Assembly (NCBI GenBank): GCA_965197375.1
Contig: CBDAMZ010000007.1
Span: 186,001-250,000, forward strand
Length of the DNA stretch: 64,000 nt
Reading direction: 5' to 3'
From: CBDAMZ01 sp965197375
GTDB lineage: Bacteria; Acidobacteriota; Vicinamibacteria; Vicinamibacterales; UBA8438
This document shows positions 9,552-18,701 of this stretch, in pieces. Within the stretch, counting starts at the first letter, position 1. Each line of letters starts with the position of its first letter. The notes beneath the pieces are model-generated. The model saw only the letters and a list, made by a program, of their open reading frames with translations. It was not told where the DNA came from and ran no database searches. Both the position numbers and the translations under genes were made by a program.

Positions 9552-10062
9552 GGAGACTGTACATCGTCAAACCGAAGTGGGAACCGGACGGCGAGCTTGG
9601 GAGAAACCATAGCCCTCGAAGGCGGCTTCCTCTCTGGCAGCACGACGTCACCGCTCAGATTGGCGAAGGCGGGATGAGGGAGATGTATCGAGTCAGGGAT
9701 CCTATAAAGCCAAACATCTAGGCCGACGTCAGGCCCTCAATTACGCCAACAAGCCCGGTCTGCGTAAATTTTCAACCTCGTAAAACCACGTAGCAACCTG
9801 GTTTCAACTCGGAATGCTAGGGACGCCACTTTATGTGGAAGCACTCCTGAGAGCAGGCCGGCGGGTGTGCCGGTGCCCGCAATCTCCACGTCGTTGCTTT
9901 CCCCGTCGCGTCTGGTGTCACCACGAAGCGGCCGACGACGAGCTTGCGCAGTATCTGTCGAGCCTAGGGCACGTGCCTGTCTAGCAACCCCTGCCAGTCC
10001 TCCAGCCGTACACGCAGGACCGGTTCGAGCCGTCGTCGGTCGATGCTGGGGGGGCGTCCCGG
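9552..10062. other. intergenic with a family B repeat remnant
   Basis: No supported gene. Around 9795-9832 there is a sequence with GGTTTCAACTCGGAA followed by AGGGACGCCA, related to copies near 17.12 and 18.92 kb and sharing the GGGACGCCA end with the hairpin repeats. Confidence 0.4.
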
Positions 10063-10461
10063 GTGGGAATTCGACCAACAACAAAGAGCGCCGCGCACCC
10101 GACCTATGGCGGCATTGTGTGCATTGATGGGCAACTGGAGGGAGAAATTCAAACGGGCGGGACCTTGGTGATCGGCGAGGAGGCCGTCATCTCTGCCAAC
10201 ATCAGTGCCGGTACGATCATCTGTAGTGGGAAGATCACGGGCGACGTTAAGGCAGCGGAGAGAGTCGAGCTGCACAGCCCCACCGTGCTGAGCGGATCGG
10301 TCGACGCTCCCATGATGTCGATGGAAGAGGGGATGCAGTTGAATGGGAAGTGCGCGATGAAGAACGCCGGTGTCTTCGAGCATGAGGACACCAAGGTGTT
10401 TCACCCGGCGGTTACACGTATCGAGCCTATCGCGATGGAGCCGAAGAAGCCGTCGAGATAG
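10063..10461 (+). CDS. bactofilin-like polymer protein
   Basis: The protein has 132 residues. The core GGIVCIDGQLEGEIQTGGTLVIGEEAVISANI and the following repeats (GTIICSGKITGDVKA, ERVELHSPTVLSGSV) show the short right-handed beta-helix repeats of bactofilins, which self-assemble into cytoskeletal filaments. The usual opening strand is short here, and the only in-frame start is GTG 10063, so the N-terminus may have been trimmed by the decayed upstream sequence. A second, fuller bactofilin lies at 25691-26173. Confidence 0.72.
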   Translation: MGIRPTTKSAAHPTYGGIVCIDGQLEGEIQTGGTLVIGEEAVISANISAGTIICSGKITGDVKAAERVELHSPTVLSGSVDAPMMSMEEGMQLNGKCAMKNAGVFEHEDTKVFHPAVTRIEPIAMEPKKPSR

Positions 10462-11040
10462 ATGGACTCGGTCTTCCCGTGCAAGCGTGCAGTGAAAGCT
10501 CGGCACGGCCTCCTGAGGCAGATCGCACACCGTGACAGCAACTCAAGCACGCTCTGCGGTGCCATTCTCTTGGACCTGCGCCATTTCGCCTTATGGCTGC
10601 GAGACGCATACTTTGTAATCAAGTTCCGGGAACCCCCCGGCGTCTCATAGAGCGCGATGCGCTCAGCCATTCGTAGAAGTAATAGCCTCTCGCGGCCTGC
10701 TTGATCGCGTTCTGGTGATCGACATCATCGAATAGCGCCGCGCCCACTGCCGCGAACCGCCGCCGCTAAATTCTCGCTTCTGACAACGGGATACAGGTAA
10801 CGTGAACCAATCATCCATAGCCACTAGCCTACCGCGGCTCGGGGGATCGTTCAACGGGATGAAGGTTAGGGGTGACACGGCGGGTACACGCGGCGACCTT
10901 CGCTTTTCCCTGAAGTTTCGGCGTCCACATAAGTACGATTCCCCTTGGGGAGGTCAAGATTGGTTCTTGAGTTCGCACTGCCCCAATGACCGGTCTTCAG
11001 CTTCTGGAATCGACCGCAACTAAATATTTCCACTAGGTCT
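10462..11040. other. intergenic, decayed coding traces
   Basis: No complete gene. On the minus strand around 10640-10760 one frame reads FAAVGAALFDDVDHQNAI and continues for about 30 more protein-like residues before stopping, which looks like a gene tail without a body. The repeat copy at 10895-10950 is also here. Nothing else is supported. Confidence 0.35.
10895..10950. repeat. dispersed hairpin repeat, family A copy 3 (damaged)
   Basis: The left half matches the family (TTTCGGCGTCCACATAAGTA, then GATTCCCCTTGGGG). The right end reads GGGGAGGTCA instead of GGGGACGCCA, so the outer stem is lost. Confidence 0.65.
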
Positions 11041-12867
11041 CTATCGAGCAGCGGTCCGTCGTTGGCTAGCGGCAAGTTCCCGCTTGCGAATTCGGAGACT
11101 CTGGGGCGTGATCTCGACAAGTTCGTCATCGCTAATGAACTCGATCGCCTGCTCAAGATTGAATCTCCGGGGCGGGATCAATCGGATGCCTTCGTCGGCA
11201 GTCGACGCGCGCATGCTAGTAAGCTTCTTCTCCTTAGTGACGTTAACATCGAGGTCATCCGGACGCGCGTTTTTGCCGACGATCATTCCTTCATAAACTT
11301 CTGTAGTTGGCTCGACAAAGAGTTCCCCTCTCGCCTGCAGGTTGTACATCGCGTAAGCCGTAACCTTTCCCGCCCGGTCAGCAACTAGCACGCCACTGGG
11401 CCGACCGGCTATTGGACCATGCCACGCTTCCCAGCCGGCAAAGACATGATGCATGATGCCGGTTCCCCGAGTATCGGTCAGGAATTGTGAACGGAAACCG
11501 ATGAGGCCACGAGTCGGGATGCGGAACTCAAGTCTGATACGACCGCTTCCGTGGTTAACCATCTTCGTCATTGTCGCCCGGCGCGGTCCAAGGCCTTCGA
11601 TCACTACTCCCTGATATTCTTCTAGCACGTCGATAACCAGCTCCTCGACAGGTTCCTCGGGGTGACCGTTGACGACCCTAGTCACGATCTCCGGACACGA
11701 GACCTGCATCTCATAACCTTCCCGGCGCATCATCTCGATGAGGATCGACAGCTGAAGCTCACCGCGTCCGATGACCTTCACTTGGTCAGGTGATTCGGTG
11801 TCCTCCACGCGAATCGACACGTTGCCGATCAGCTCACGGGTTAGACGATCGCGTAGGTTACGCGATGTGACATACTGCCCGTCGCGGCCAGCCAGCGGCG
11901 ACGTGTTGACGCCAAAGATCATCGACACCGTCGGTTCGTCCACATGAAGCGTTGACATGTGGCACGGGTCGTCCGGGTCGGTGATCGTCTCGCCGATCGT
12001 GATGTCGCTCATCCCGGCGAGGCAGACGATGTCGCCGGCCGCTGCGTCCTCAATTTCCACGCGCTGCAAACCATCAAACACAAAGAGCTTGGTAACTCTT
12101 GTTCGCTGCACCTCCCCATTGAGTTTCGAGACCGCCACTTCGTCGCCAATTTTCACCCTACCATTAAAGATTCGGCCTATGGCGATCCGGCCCAGATAGT
12201 CACTTGAATCGAGATTGGCGACCAGTAGCTGCAACGATGCCGAGGGATCACCTTCCGGCGCAGGTATACGCTCTAGAATCGCCTCGAAAAGTGGTCGAAT
12301 GGTCTCGCCTGGAATCGAGACGTCTGTGCTCACGGTTCCAGCCTTCGCATTCGTGTACAGAACGGGAAATTCAATTTGCTCCTCGGTGGCACCAAGATCA
12401 ATGAATAAGTCGTAGACCGCACTCAGCACCTCAGTCGGTCTAGCATCCTGACGGTCAATACGGTCAATCTTGTTGATAACGACGATTGGCAGGAGGCCCC
12501 GCTCCAACGCTTTCCGCAGGACGAACCGTGTCTGTGGCAATGGTCCCTCGGACGCATCGACCAGGAGCAAGACTCCGTCCACCATCAACAGCGTCCTCTC
12601 GACCTCCCCACCGAAGTCGGCGTGACCTGGCGTGTCGACGATATTGATAATCACGTCTCCATAACGAACGGCCGTGTTCTTGGCCCTGATTGTGATGCCA
12701 CGTTCCCGTTCCAAATCGATATTATCAAGAGCACGTTCGGCAACCCGTTCGTTGACGCGAAACACGCCGCTCTGATGAAACAGAGCATCGACGAGTGTCG
12801 TCTTACCGTGATCCACATGGGCGATGATGGCCACGTTTCGCCGGTGAGGGTTCGTCATAGTCCTCAT
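11041..12867 (-). CDS. typA: translational GTPase TypA/BipA
   Basis: The protein has 608 residues, full length for the family. GTPase motifs run from the N-terminus: AHVDHGKTTL (P-loop), the switch region ERERGITI, DTPGHADF and NKIDR. Domains II, III and V and the BipA-specific C-terminal domain follow, with TRGLIGFRSQFLTDTRGTGI and VGKNARPDDLDVNVTKEKKL. TypA binds 70S ribosomes and supports ribosome assembly and stress growth. It follows the methyltransferase gene by 20 bp on the same strand and may share its transcript. ATG 12858 (MTNPHRRN) is an alternative start. Confidence 0.96.
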   Translation of the reverse strand: MRTMTNPHRRNVAIIAHVDHGKTTLVDALFHQSGVFRVNERVAERALDNIDLERERGITIRAKNTAVRYGDVIINIVDTPGHADFGGEVERTLLMVDGVLLLVDASEGPLPQTRFVLRKALERGLLPIVVINKIDRIDRQDARPTEVLSAVYDLFIDLGATEEQIEFPVLYTNAKAGTVSTDVSIPGETIRPLFEAILERIPAPEGDPSASLQLLVANLDSSDYLGRIAIGRIFNGRVKIGDEVAVSKLNGEVQRTRVTKLFVFDGLQRVEIEDAAAGDIVCLAGMSDITIGETITDPDDPCHMSTLHVDEPTVSMIFGVNTSPLAGRDGQYVTSRNLRDRLTRELIGNVSIRVEDTESPDQVKVIGRGELQLSILIEMMRREGYEMQVSCPEIVTRVVNGHPEEPVEELVIDVLEEYQGVVIEGLGPRRATMTKMVNHGSGRIRLEFRIPTRGLIGFRSQFLTDTRGTGIMHHVFAGWEAWHGPIAGRPSGVLVADRAGKVTAYAMYNLQARGELFVEPTTEVYEGMIVGKNARPDDLDVNVTKEKKLTSMRASTADEGIRLIPPRRFNLEQAIEFISDDELVEITPQSLRIRKRELAASQRRTAAR

Positions 12868-12886
12868 TCCGAGGCGTATCAGGGCA

Positions 12887-13606
12887 CTAGCCGTCTGCCG
12901 GACGTTCGCCGGCCAACGTCATCCGGTGCCCGAAGTGCTGGCGGACGGCGAGCCACGGTAGTCCTGCGCGTCCTGCAAGATCGGAGAGCTCTCCAGGGCG
13001 AAAGGAACGCCGCACAGAAAGCGGCCCGTCGTGTCGCAGGACCGAATTGAATGGGCGGGTAAAGAACCAGCTCCAAGCGTAGTGACGCCAACGTCGTACC
13101 AGGTCGTTAACAACGATGCCACGGTTCGCCAGTTTATCGAAAGACCTGAGCGTTCGGATGACGTCCTCTTCAGTGAGGTGATGAAAGAAGAGTGTGCAGG
13201 TGACATAGTCGAACGTGCCGTCTCGACACGGCGCGCGGTAGACATCCGCACACACGAAACGGTGCCGGTGCTCGGCCGAGTCCTGTCGGTCACTTCGCTT
13301 CGCGTAGTTCAGCGCGCTGCGACTGATGTCGAGCGCCGTGACCCTAATGTCGAAGCCACGTTCGCGCCCCCAACGGTCCAAGGCTCTTCCAAAGTCGCCG
13401 CCACCACTCGTCACATCCAACACGTCAACCCGCTCACCCACATGCCAGCCTCGGCTAAACTCCTCGAAACAATGCAACGTCGCTCGTATGCCGCCGAGCC
13501 AGCGGTTAATCGCTCCAAGGAAGCAATAGACTTCATCGACGACTTCCTGCGGTGGCGTGTAGTCGTCCATGTACTCGCGCTCGAGAGATCGGTGCGGCAT
13601 CCACAT
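12887..13606 (-). CDS. SAM-dependent methyltransferase of the type III PKS cluster
   Basis: The protein has 239 residues from ATG 13606; ATG 13600 is equally possible. A class I Rossmann methyltransferase fold is shown by motif I VLDVTSGGGDFGRAL, an acidic loop (RVTALDISRSAL) and motif IV-like FDYVTCTLFFHHL. The open frame extends further upstream but overlaps the flavoprotein gene and has no coding character there. As last gene of PKS-flavoprotein-methyltransferase, it likely methylates an oxygen (or carbon) on the phenolic lipid or quinone product, by analogy with SrsB in the Streptomyces griseus srs operon. The substrate is inference. Confidence 0.82.
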   Translation of the reverse strand: MWMPHRSLEREYMDDYTPPQEVVDEVYCFLGAINRWLGGIRATLHCFEEFSRGWHVGERVDVLDVTSGGGDFGRALDRWGRERGFDIRVTALDISRSALNYAKRSDRQDSAEHRHRFVCADVYRAPCRDGTFDYVTCTLFFHHLTEEDVIRTLRSFDKLANRGIVVNDLVRRWRHYAWSWFFTRPFNSVLRHDGPLSVRRSFRPGELSDLAGRAGLPWLAVRQHFGHRMTLAGERPADG

Positions 13607-13619
13607 GAGCCTTGACTCG

Positions 13620-14696
13620 TCAGTCGTGGGTCGTAAGTCGTGAGTTGATGTTAGTTCCGCGATGCCCGAACGGGTTCCGCGCCACCGCTCGGTATCCCAC
13701 GGCCACGTTGAGCAGAGGTGGGATCGCCGCCGACGCGTGTCGCAACACCCACACCGCCTGACGTTCGGTCCGCCCGAGCCATAACATGAGCCGCCCCAAG
13801 CGGTGCACCGTGCGGCCCATCTCGAGGCGACGCCGCTGGTACTCACTAAGTGTACCGGACAAGATGGCATCGGACGCCAATCTCGTCGCCGCCAGAGCCA
13901 ACGCCATACCACCGGCTGTGATCGGATCCGGCGAACCGGCAGCGTCACCTACCAGCAGCAGGCCTGCGTCCTGATCGACGATACGCGGCACCTGAAGACC
14001 GAGTGGGGCCGCGGCAAGCACCGGCGTCGTGAACTCGACATGAGACAGCCTGTCACGGAGCGCAGGGGTCGTGTTCAGCAGGTGCGTGATTCCGTCGCGA
14101 CGAAAGTGCCGATAGTCGAATAGCCCAGAAACCAAAGCTTCCCCACCCCCCGTCGGCGCTATGTACAGCTCCCCCTCATTATGGAAAAACACTTCGACTC
14201 GATTCCCGAGACCCTCTAGCCCTATGATGTGAGCTGATAAACCGGCGCGCGGCGGGCACACGAACCTAGCCGGAAGCCGGCGGTGAAAGGTCGAGTGGGC
14301 CCCGTCCGCTCCCACGAGAAAGCGAGTTGGCCCTTGCCGGTACGCGGTACCGGGCCGAGCATCCACGTTGGGTGTCGCAGCTGCCAAGCCGAACAACCAT
14401 GCGTCGAAACGGTCTCTGCGGAGCACGAGGCCGTACGCACCAGGAAAGTCGACGTCGGTCGACACATTCCCGGCTGAAAACGTGAGACCCCTGACACGCG
14501 GCGCCTCCGGAAGTCCCACCAGGCCACGAAGCGCTGCCACCCCGTGCGGAAGGAGACCCTCTCCACACGGCTTAAGTCTCGGATGTCGTGCCTTCTCGTA
14601 GAGCACGACCTTGGCGCCTTGACGCCCCAGGCTGATAGCCAGCGCTGCGCCGGCGGGCCCTCCGCCCACGATCGTGACATCCGCCGCTACGGTCAT
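13620..14696 (-). CDS. FAD-dependent monooxygenase/geranylgeranyl reductase-like flavoprotein
   Basis: The protein has 358 residues. It begins with the FAD-binding VTIVGGGPAGAALAISLG, has VGADGAHS in the middle and the second FAD motif LLVGDAAGSPDPITAGGM. This is the PHBH/geranylgeranyl reductase fold used to hydroxylate aromatic rings. Between about residues 112 and 122 (PGTAYRQGPTRFLVGADG) the usual strand pair is missing, so the protein is roughly 30-40 residues shorter than typical; this could be a small deletion. It lies 24 bp after the PKS gene and 14 bp before the methyltransferase gene, as in phenolic-lipid operons, where a flavoprotein oxidises the alkylresorcinol to a hydroquinone or quinone. 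Confidence 0.82.
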   Translation of the reverse strand: MTVAADVTIVGGGPAGAALAISLGRQGAKVVLYEKARHPRLKPCGEGLLPHGVAALRGLVGLPEAPRVRGLTFSAGNVSTDVDFPGAYGLVLRRDRFDAWLFGLAAATPNVDARPGTAYRQGPTRFLVGADGAHSTFHRRLPARFVCPPRAGLSAHIIGLEGLGNRVEVFFHNEGELYIAPTGGGEALVSGLFDYRHFRRDGITHLLNTTPALRDRLSHVEFTTPVLAAAPLGLQVPRIVDQDAGLLLVGDAAGSPDPITAGGMALALAATRLASDAILSGTLSEYQRRRLEMGRTVHRLGRLMLWLGRTERQAVWVLRHASAAIPPLLNVAVGYRAVARNPFGHRGTNINSRLTTHD

Positions 14697-14719
14697 TAGC
14701 TAGTGTCTTGATCGGATCG

Positions 14720-15769
14720 TCACCATGCCAGGGTCAACATCTCCGCGGCAAAGCCAGGCCCAAGAGCAACCATCAATCCGTTGTCGCCCTTACGGGGCCG
14801 ACCAGATGAGACCAGGTCGCTGAGCATGAACAAAACCGAGGCCGACGACTGATTACCGTATCGGCGCATCACCTCGCGGGCGTTGTCGAGTGCGCTGTCG
14901 TCGAGCCCAAAGCCAGATCGATAAGTTGCCATGACCTTTGCACCCCCCGGATGAAGCACGAAGTGAGTGACCTCTGACAACGTTAAACCTTCGTCGTCAA
15001 GGAACTGCTCGACAACAGGTATCACCCTGGACTCCACAAAGCCCGGAACCTCTCGGGACAGAATGAGACGCATCCCGTCGTCCGTGAAATTCCAGCCCAT
15101 TAGGTCAGGTGCGTCGAGAAAAAGATGAGTGCGGGTGGCTCGGACCACCGGGCCATCACCAGGTGCGTCATCGCCGGCGACAATGACCGCCGCAGCACCG
15201 TCGCCAAAGAGCGCGGCGCCCACTAAGTCGGTGGCCGTCCGCGCGACCGGAGAGAAAATGAGGCTGCAGAGCTCAACCGACACAATCAACGCCCGCTGTG
15301 TCGGAAAAGCCCGTAGCGTATCCGACGCACGAACAAGTGCACCCGCTCCACCGGCGCAGCCGAGGCCGAACAAAGGGAAACGTCTTACATCGGAACGCAG
15401 GCCGAGATTCCCGACCAACCTCGCATCCATGCTTGGGGTCATCAGGCCCGTTGTCGTCACGAAAAAGACTTGGTCGATCGCGTCGGGGCTGATCCCCGAC
15501 CGGTCGAGGCATGCCCCGGCGGCACGTGTGATTAGCTCGAGTCCAGAATCCGCATAGACTCGGTTACGCGCCTCAAAACTGTGCTCTTGTAGGTACCACT
15601 TCAGGGGGCGCACGAAGTATCGAGTCTCAACACCGGTTCGGTTGAAGACCGAGAGCAACCGCTCCATTGTTCGGTCGCCCCTGCACACGCCGGCCATCGC
15701 CTTTTGAGCATCGACCTGGTCGCACCGATTCGGGGGCAGCGCGGTTGCGAGCGAGACGAGACGTGGCAT
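14720..15769 (-). CDS. type III polyketide synthase (chalcone/stilbene synthase family)
   Basis: The protein has 349 residues with the thiolase-fold active site in order: Cys138 in FGLGCAGGAG, His273 in FVLHPGGAKV and Asn306 in YGNQSSASVL. Type III PKSs condense an acyl-CoA starter with malonyl-CoA extenders without an acyl carrier protein. Bacterial relatives next to a flavoprotein and a methyltransferase (the srs type) make alkylresorcinols or alkylpyrones that become membrane phenolic lipids and quinones. It is the first gene of the minus-strand operon and has an ATG start. Product identity is inference from neighbours. Confidence 0.93.
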   Translation of the reverse strand: MPRLVSLATALPPNRCDQVDAQKAMAGVCRGDRTMERLLSVFNRTGVETRYFVRPLKWYLQEHSFEARNRVYADSGLELITRAAGACLDRSGISPDAIDQVFFVTTTGLMTPSMDARLVGNLGLRSDVRRFPLFGLGCAGGAGALVRASDTLRAFPTQRALIVSVELCSLIFSPVARTATDLVGAALFGDGAAAVIVAGDDAPGDGPVVRATRTHLFLDAPDLMGWNFTDDGMRLILSREVPGFVESRVIPVVEQFLDDEGLTLSEVTHFVLHPGGAKVMATYRSGFGLDDSALDNAREVMRRYGNQSSASVLFMLSDLVSSGRPRKGDNGLMVALGPGFAAEMLTLAW

Positions 15770-15962
15770 AAGTCAGTAAGATGATAACTCGGAGTCAGCC
15801 AATAACCGGTCGCCACACACGCCTCATCACGGTTGCCATTGCCGGCTCGGCGTGCGATGTACAGGTCTGTACACAGCGGGAAACCGTCTTCGAACTGCAG
15901 CCGAAGGCGGACACGTTACAGAACGCGCGGTTCAACGGAAACGGGGCCTTACGGCTAATACT

Positions 15963-16043
15963 CGACGAGCTCAGGCAGTAACCTGTGCTTTTCCTTGGAG
16001 TTTCGGCGTCCACATAAATGCGATTCCCCTTGGGGACGCCATT
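15963..16043. repeat. dispersed hairpin repeat, family A copy 4
   Basis: The core at 16003-16041 runs from TCGGCGTCC to GGGGACGCCA. The left arm from GAGCTCAGGCAG to TTCCTTGGAG matches copies 1 and 2. It lies in the divergent spacer between the PKS gene and the Tat-exported hydrolase gene. Confidence 0.75.
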
Positions 16044-16122
16044 CTTCTCAATATTCGGTCCCTGACAAGGCGCCCGGTGGTATTCTCGACCGGCAGGTAA
16101 ACGTCAGGCAGAGGAGGGAACC

Positions 16123-17040
16123 ATGGACCCGCAACGACCGAAGATTCCGGCGGAAGCCGTCGACCTCTACACCCAGTTCATCCACGGCGAGGTCAGCCGT
16201 CGTGACTTCCTGTCCGGCGTGAAGCGCTTTGCCATTGGCGGTCTCACGACCACGGCGATCGTCGAGGCGCTGATGCCGAACTACGCGCTGGGGCAGCAAG
16301 TGTCCAGGGAAGACGATCGGATCCGGGCGAGCTACGAGACCCTGCCCTCGCCAGACGGGAACGGCTACATCCGAGGGTACCTGGTTCGGCCCTTCAGCGC
16401 CGACTCGCGCACCGAGACTCCGACCCAGCTGCCCGGCGCGATCGTGATTCATGAGAACCGGGGGCTCAATCCGCATACCGAGGATGTGGCGCGGCGCTTC
16501 GCCCTAGCGAACTTCATGGCGTTCGCGCCGGACGCGCTGACGACGGTCGGCGGCTATCCCGGTGACGACTACCAGGGCGGCCAGCTGTTCCGTACCATCG
16601 ATCGCGAGAAGATGACCGCGGACTTCGTCGCCGCCGCGCGGTGGTTGAAGTCGCGTCCGGACTGCAATGGAAGGATTGCCGCGACCGGGTTCTGCTACGG
16701 TGGCGGCATGTCCAACACGCTGGCCGTGCTGCTGGATGCGGACCTGGCAGCGGCGGCACCGTTCTACGGTCGGGCTCCAGCCATGGAGGACGTGCCGAAG
16801 ATCCGGGCGGCCATGCTCATTCACCATAGTGCGCTCGATACCCGGCTAGTCGAGGCCTATCCCGACTACGAGGCGGCGATGCAGGCCAACAACGTCATAC
16901 ACGAGGGCCACATCTACCCGGACTCGGTGCACGGCTTCTTCAACGACGCCACGCCGGAGCGCTACAACCAGGGCACGGCGGCGGAGGCTTGGACGCGCAC
17001 GATCGCGTGGTTCAACCGTTACACGCGGGAGGCGGCCTGA
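16123..17040 (+). CDS. Tat-exported dienelactone hydrolase family protein
   Basis: The protein has 305 residues. The N-terminal region carries a twin-arginine signal (VSRRDFLSGVKRF, then a hydrophobic stretch to about residue 57). The alpha/beta-hydrolase domain has the dienelactone hydrolase triad Cys191 (GFCYGGGMSN), Asp239 (HSALDTR) and His270 (SVHGFF), plus the conserved HENRGL with the Glu that controls Cys ionisation. It probably hydrolyses an ester or lactone in the periplasm. The layout (helical N-terminus, SRRDFL, DLH) resembles YghX-type proteins. AGAGGAGG precedes the ATG at good spacing. Confidence 0.9.
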   Translation: MDPQRPKIPAEAVDLYTQFIHGEVSRRDFLSGVKRFAIGGLTTTAIVEALMPNYALGQQVSREDDRIRASYETLPSPDGNGYIRGYLVRPFSADSRTETPTQLPGAIVIHENRGLNPHTEDVARRFALANFMAFAPDALTTVGGYPGDDYQGGQLFRTIDREKMTADFVAAARWLKSRPDCNGRIAATGFCYGGGMSNTLAVLLDADLAAAAPFYGRAPAMEDVPKIRAAMLIHHSALDTRLVEAYPDYEAAMQANNVIHEGHIYPDSVHGFFNDATPERYNQGTAAEAWTRTIAWFNRYTREAA

Positions 17041-17357
17041 GCCCGGTGGGGCTCACTTGGCCGGTGGAGTACCTGTCCCTGAATTTAGCCCATAGCCTTG
17101 CGCCAACAACTGGTTCCAAGGTTGAACCTTTAGGGACACCATTTCCCTCATCTAGCGCAACGTGTTATCCTTGTAACTGAAAAGGCGATCAGGTTTTCTC
17201 CCACCCAGTAGCCCCGCTTAAAGTCAGTGAGTGTTGCCCGACCGTAAGTCACGGCCCTCACCTAGTACCTGTTGCCTCAAGTAACGCTTGCAGTTCATGT
17301 GAATCAGTAGGCGTAGATGCCCTTGCGTGGGTGAGCGAGGGCTGGAGTACAAACCGT
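17041..17357. other. intergenic with a family B repeat remnant
   Basis: No gene is supported. Around 17109-17143 lies TGGTTCCAAGGTTGAACC, an inverted repeat, followed by TTTAGGGACACCATTT, a diverged member of the family B repeats. The composition becomes AT-richer towards the helicase gene. Confidence 0.4.
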
Positions 17358-18701
17358 ATGAATTTCACTGAACTTGGCCTGCGTTCTGAAATAGTTCGAG
17401 CTATCGCGGGATATGCCACACCCACGTCAATTCAAGAAAAAGCGATTCCTGTAGTTCTTGAAAGTCGAGACCTTATCGCATGTGCTCAGACTGGCACTGG
17501 AAAAACCGCCGCATTCCTGTTGCCCATCCTTCAGCAATTGTCTATCGGAAGGCCGTCTGTTGGCCCTCGGGCACTGGTCATCACACCGACCCGCGAGCTA
17601 GCTGCACAGATTGGCGATATGACCAAGCGTTACGGAAAACATCTAAACCTTCGAAGTGCCGTTGTTTTTGGAGGCGTCGGAATGGAACCGCAAAAACGAA
17701 AACTGGCAGGAGGATTGGACCTATTGATTGCAACTCCTGGACGACTTCTCGACCATATTGGCCGAAAACAGGTATCTCTCAATCACATTCGTGCCATCGT
17801 TTTAGACGAAGCCGACCGGATGCTCGATATGGGATTTCTACCCGATGTCCGTCGCATCCTTTCTGTCTTGCCGAAGAAGCGTCAGAACCTATTTTTTTCA
17901 GCAACGATGCCAGATGACATCGAATCCTTAATTCGGCGCACCAGCCGGGAACCGGTGATGGTCGAGGTTGCTCGGCGGGCAACACCAGTCAGTAGCGTCA
18001 CGCAGGTAATTCATCCTGTTCAAACGAATCGCAAGAAGGAGTTACTTGAAGCCATTCTAAAGAATAGAAACATGCATCGAACTTTGGTGTTTACTCGCAC
18101 TAAAGCCAGAGCGAACCAGTTAGCTAAGGTATTGAACAAATCCGGCCACGCTGTCACGGCCATTCACAGTAATAAGAGTCAGAATGCTAGGATGCGAGCA
18201 TTGGCACATTTCCGAGACGGAAAGTTTGACATTCTCATCGCGACGGATATCGCTGCACGCGGTCTTGATATTGAAGCCATTAGCCACGTCGTAAATTTTG
18301 AGCTGCCTGATACACCTGAAAACTACGTACACCGGATTGGTCGCACAGCCAGAGCCGGTGGAAGCGGTAATGCTATTTCTCTCGTCGCACCTCAGGAACA
18401 TAAAAAATTAACTGCTATCGAGCGACTCAGCAAACAACCAATCAAACAGGAACCGGTTCCAGGATTTCTTATTGCAACGGATGCTTCGAAATTAGAACCG
18501 ATCCGGAAGCTGAAACAACAACCGACAACCCCATCAAGACGAAAGCTCAATAGATCGATGGATTCCTCGTTTTCACGAAACGGTGAAAAACAGACATTAC
18601 GGACTGGCAGAAAGAAATCACACCGAAACAAGAGAACTCGCAGCCGACAGGAGCGCTTGGTCCGCGATCCTCTCGGGCGTCAGGGCGGATTACCTGATTG
18701 A
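17358..18701 (+). CDS. rhlE: DEAD-box RNA helicase, RhlE type
   Basis: The protein has 447 residues from ATG 17358 (MNFTELGL, the usual RhlE opening); an in-frame GTG at 17331 is less likely. All helicase motifs are present in order: Q-motif PTSIQ, AQTGTGKT, PTREL, TPGR, DEAD, SAT, ARGLDI and HRIGRTARAG. The C-terminal tail is basic and low-complexity, as usual for RNA binding. It unwinds RNA in ribosome assembly or decay. A sampled 60-nt line is about 47% GC, against about 60% in trpB, and codon endings are AT-richer, suggesting acquisition from another lineage. Confidence 0.94.
   Translation: MNFTELGLRSEIVRAIAGYATPTSIQEKAIPVVLESRDLIACAQTGTGKTAAFLLPILQQLSIGRPSVGPRALVITPTRELAAQIGDMTKRYGKHLNLRSAVVFGGVGMEPQKRKLAGGLDLLIATPGRLLDHIGRKQVSLNHIRAIVLDEADRMLDMGFLPDVRRILSVLPKKRQNLFFSATMPDDIESLIRRTSREPVMVEVARRATPVSSVTQVIHPVQTNRKKELLEAILKNRNMHRTLVFTRTKARANQLAKVLNKSGHAVTAIHSNKSQNARMRALAHFRDGKFDILIATDIAARGLDIEAISHVVNFELPDTPENYVHRIGRTARAGGSGNAISLVAPQEHKKLTAIERLSKQPIKQEPVPGFLIATDASKLEPIRKLKQQPTTPSRRKLNRSMDSSFSRNGEKQTLRTGRKKSHRNKRTRSRQERLVRDPLGRQGGLPD

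Noticed and set aside
13621..13646. GTCGTGGGTCGTAAGTCGTGAG tandem-like run as a repeat array
   Set aside because: Only three imperfect 8-9 bp units at the 3' end of the flavoprotein gene; not a CRISPR or a clear satellite.
13618..13948. Long upstream extension of the methyltransferase frame
   Set aside because: It lies inside the flavoprotein gene on the same strand in another frame and is Arg/Trp/Cys-rich noise; ATG 13606 is the sensible start.
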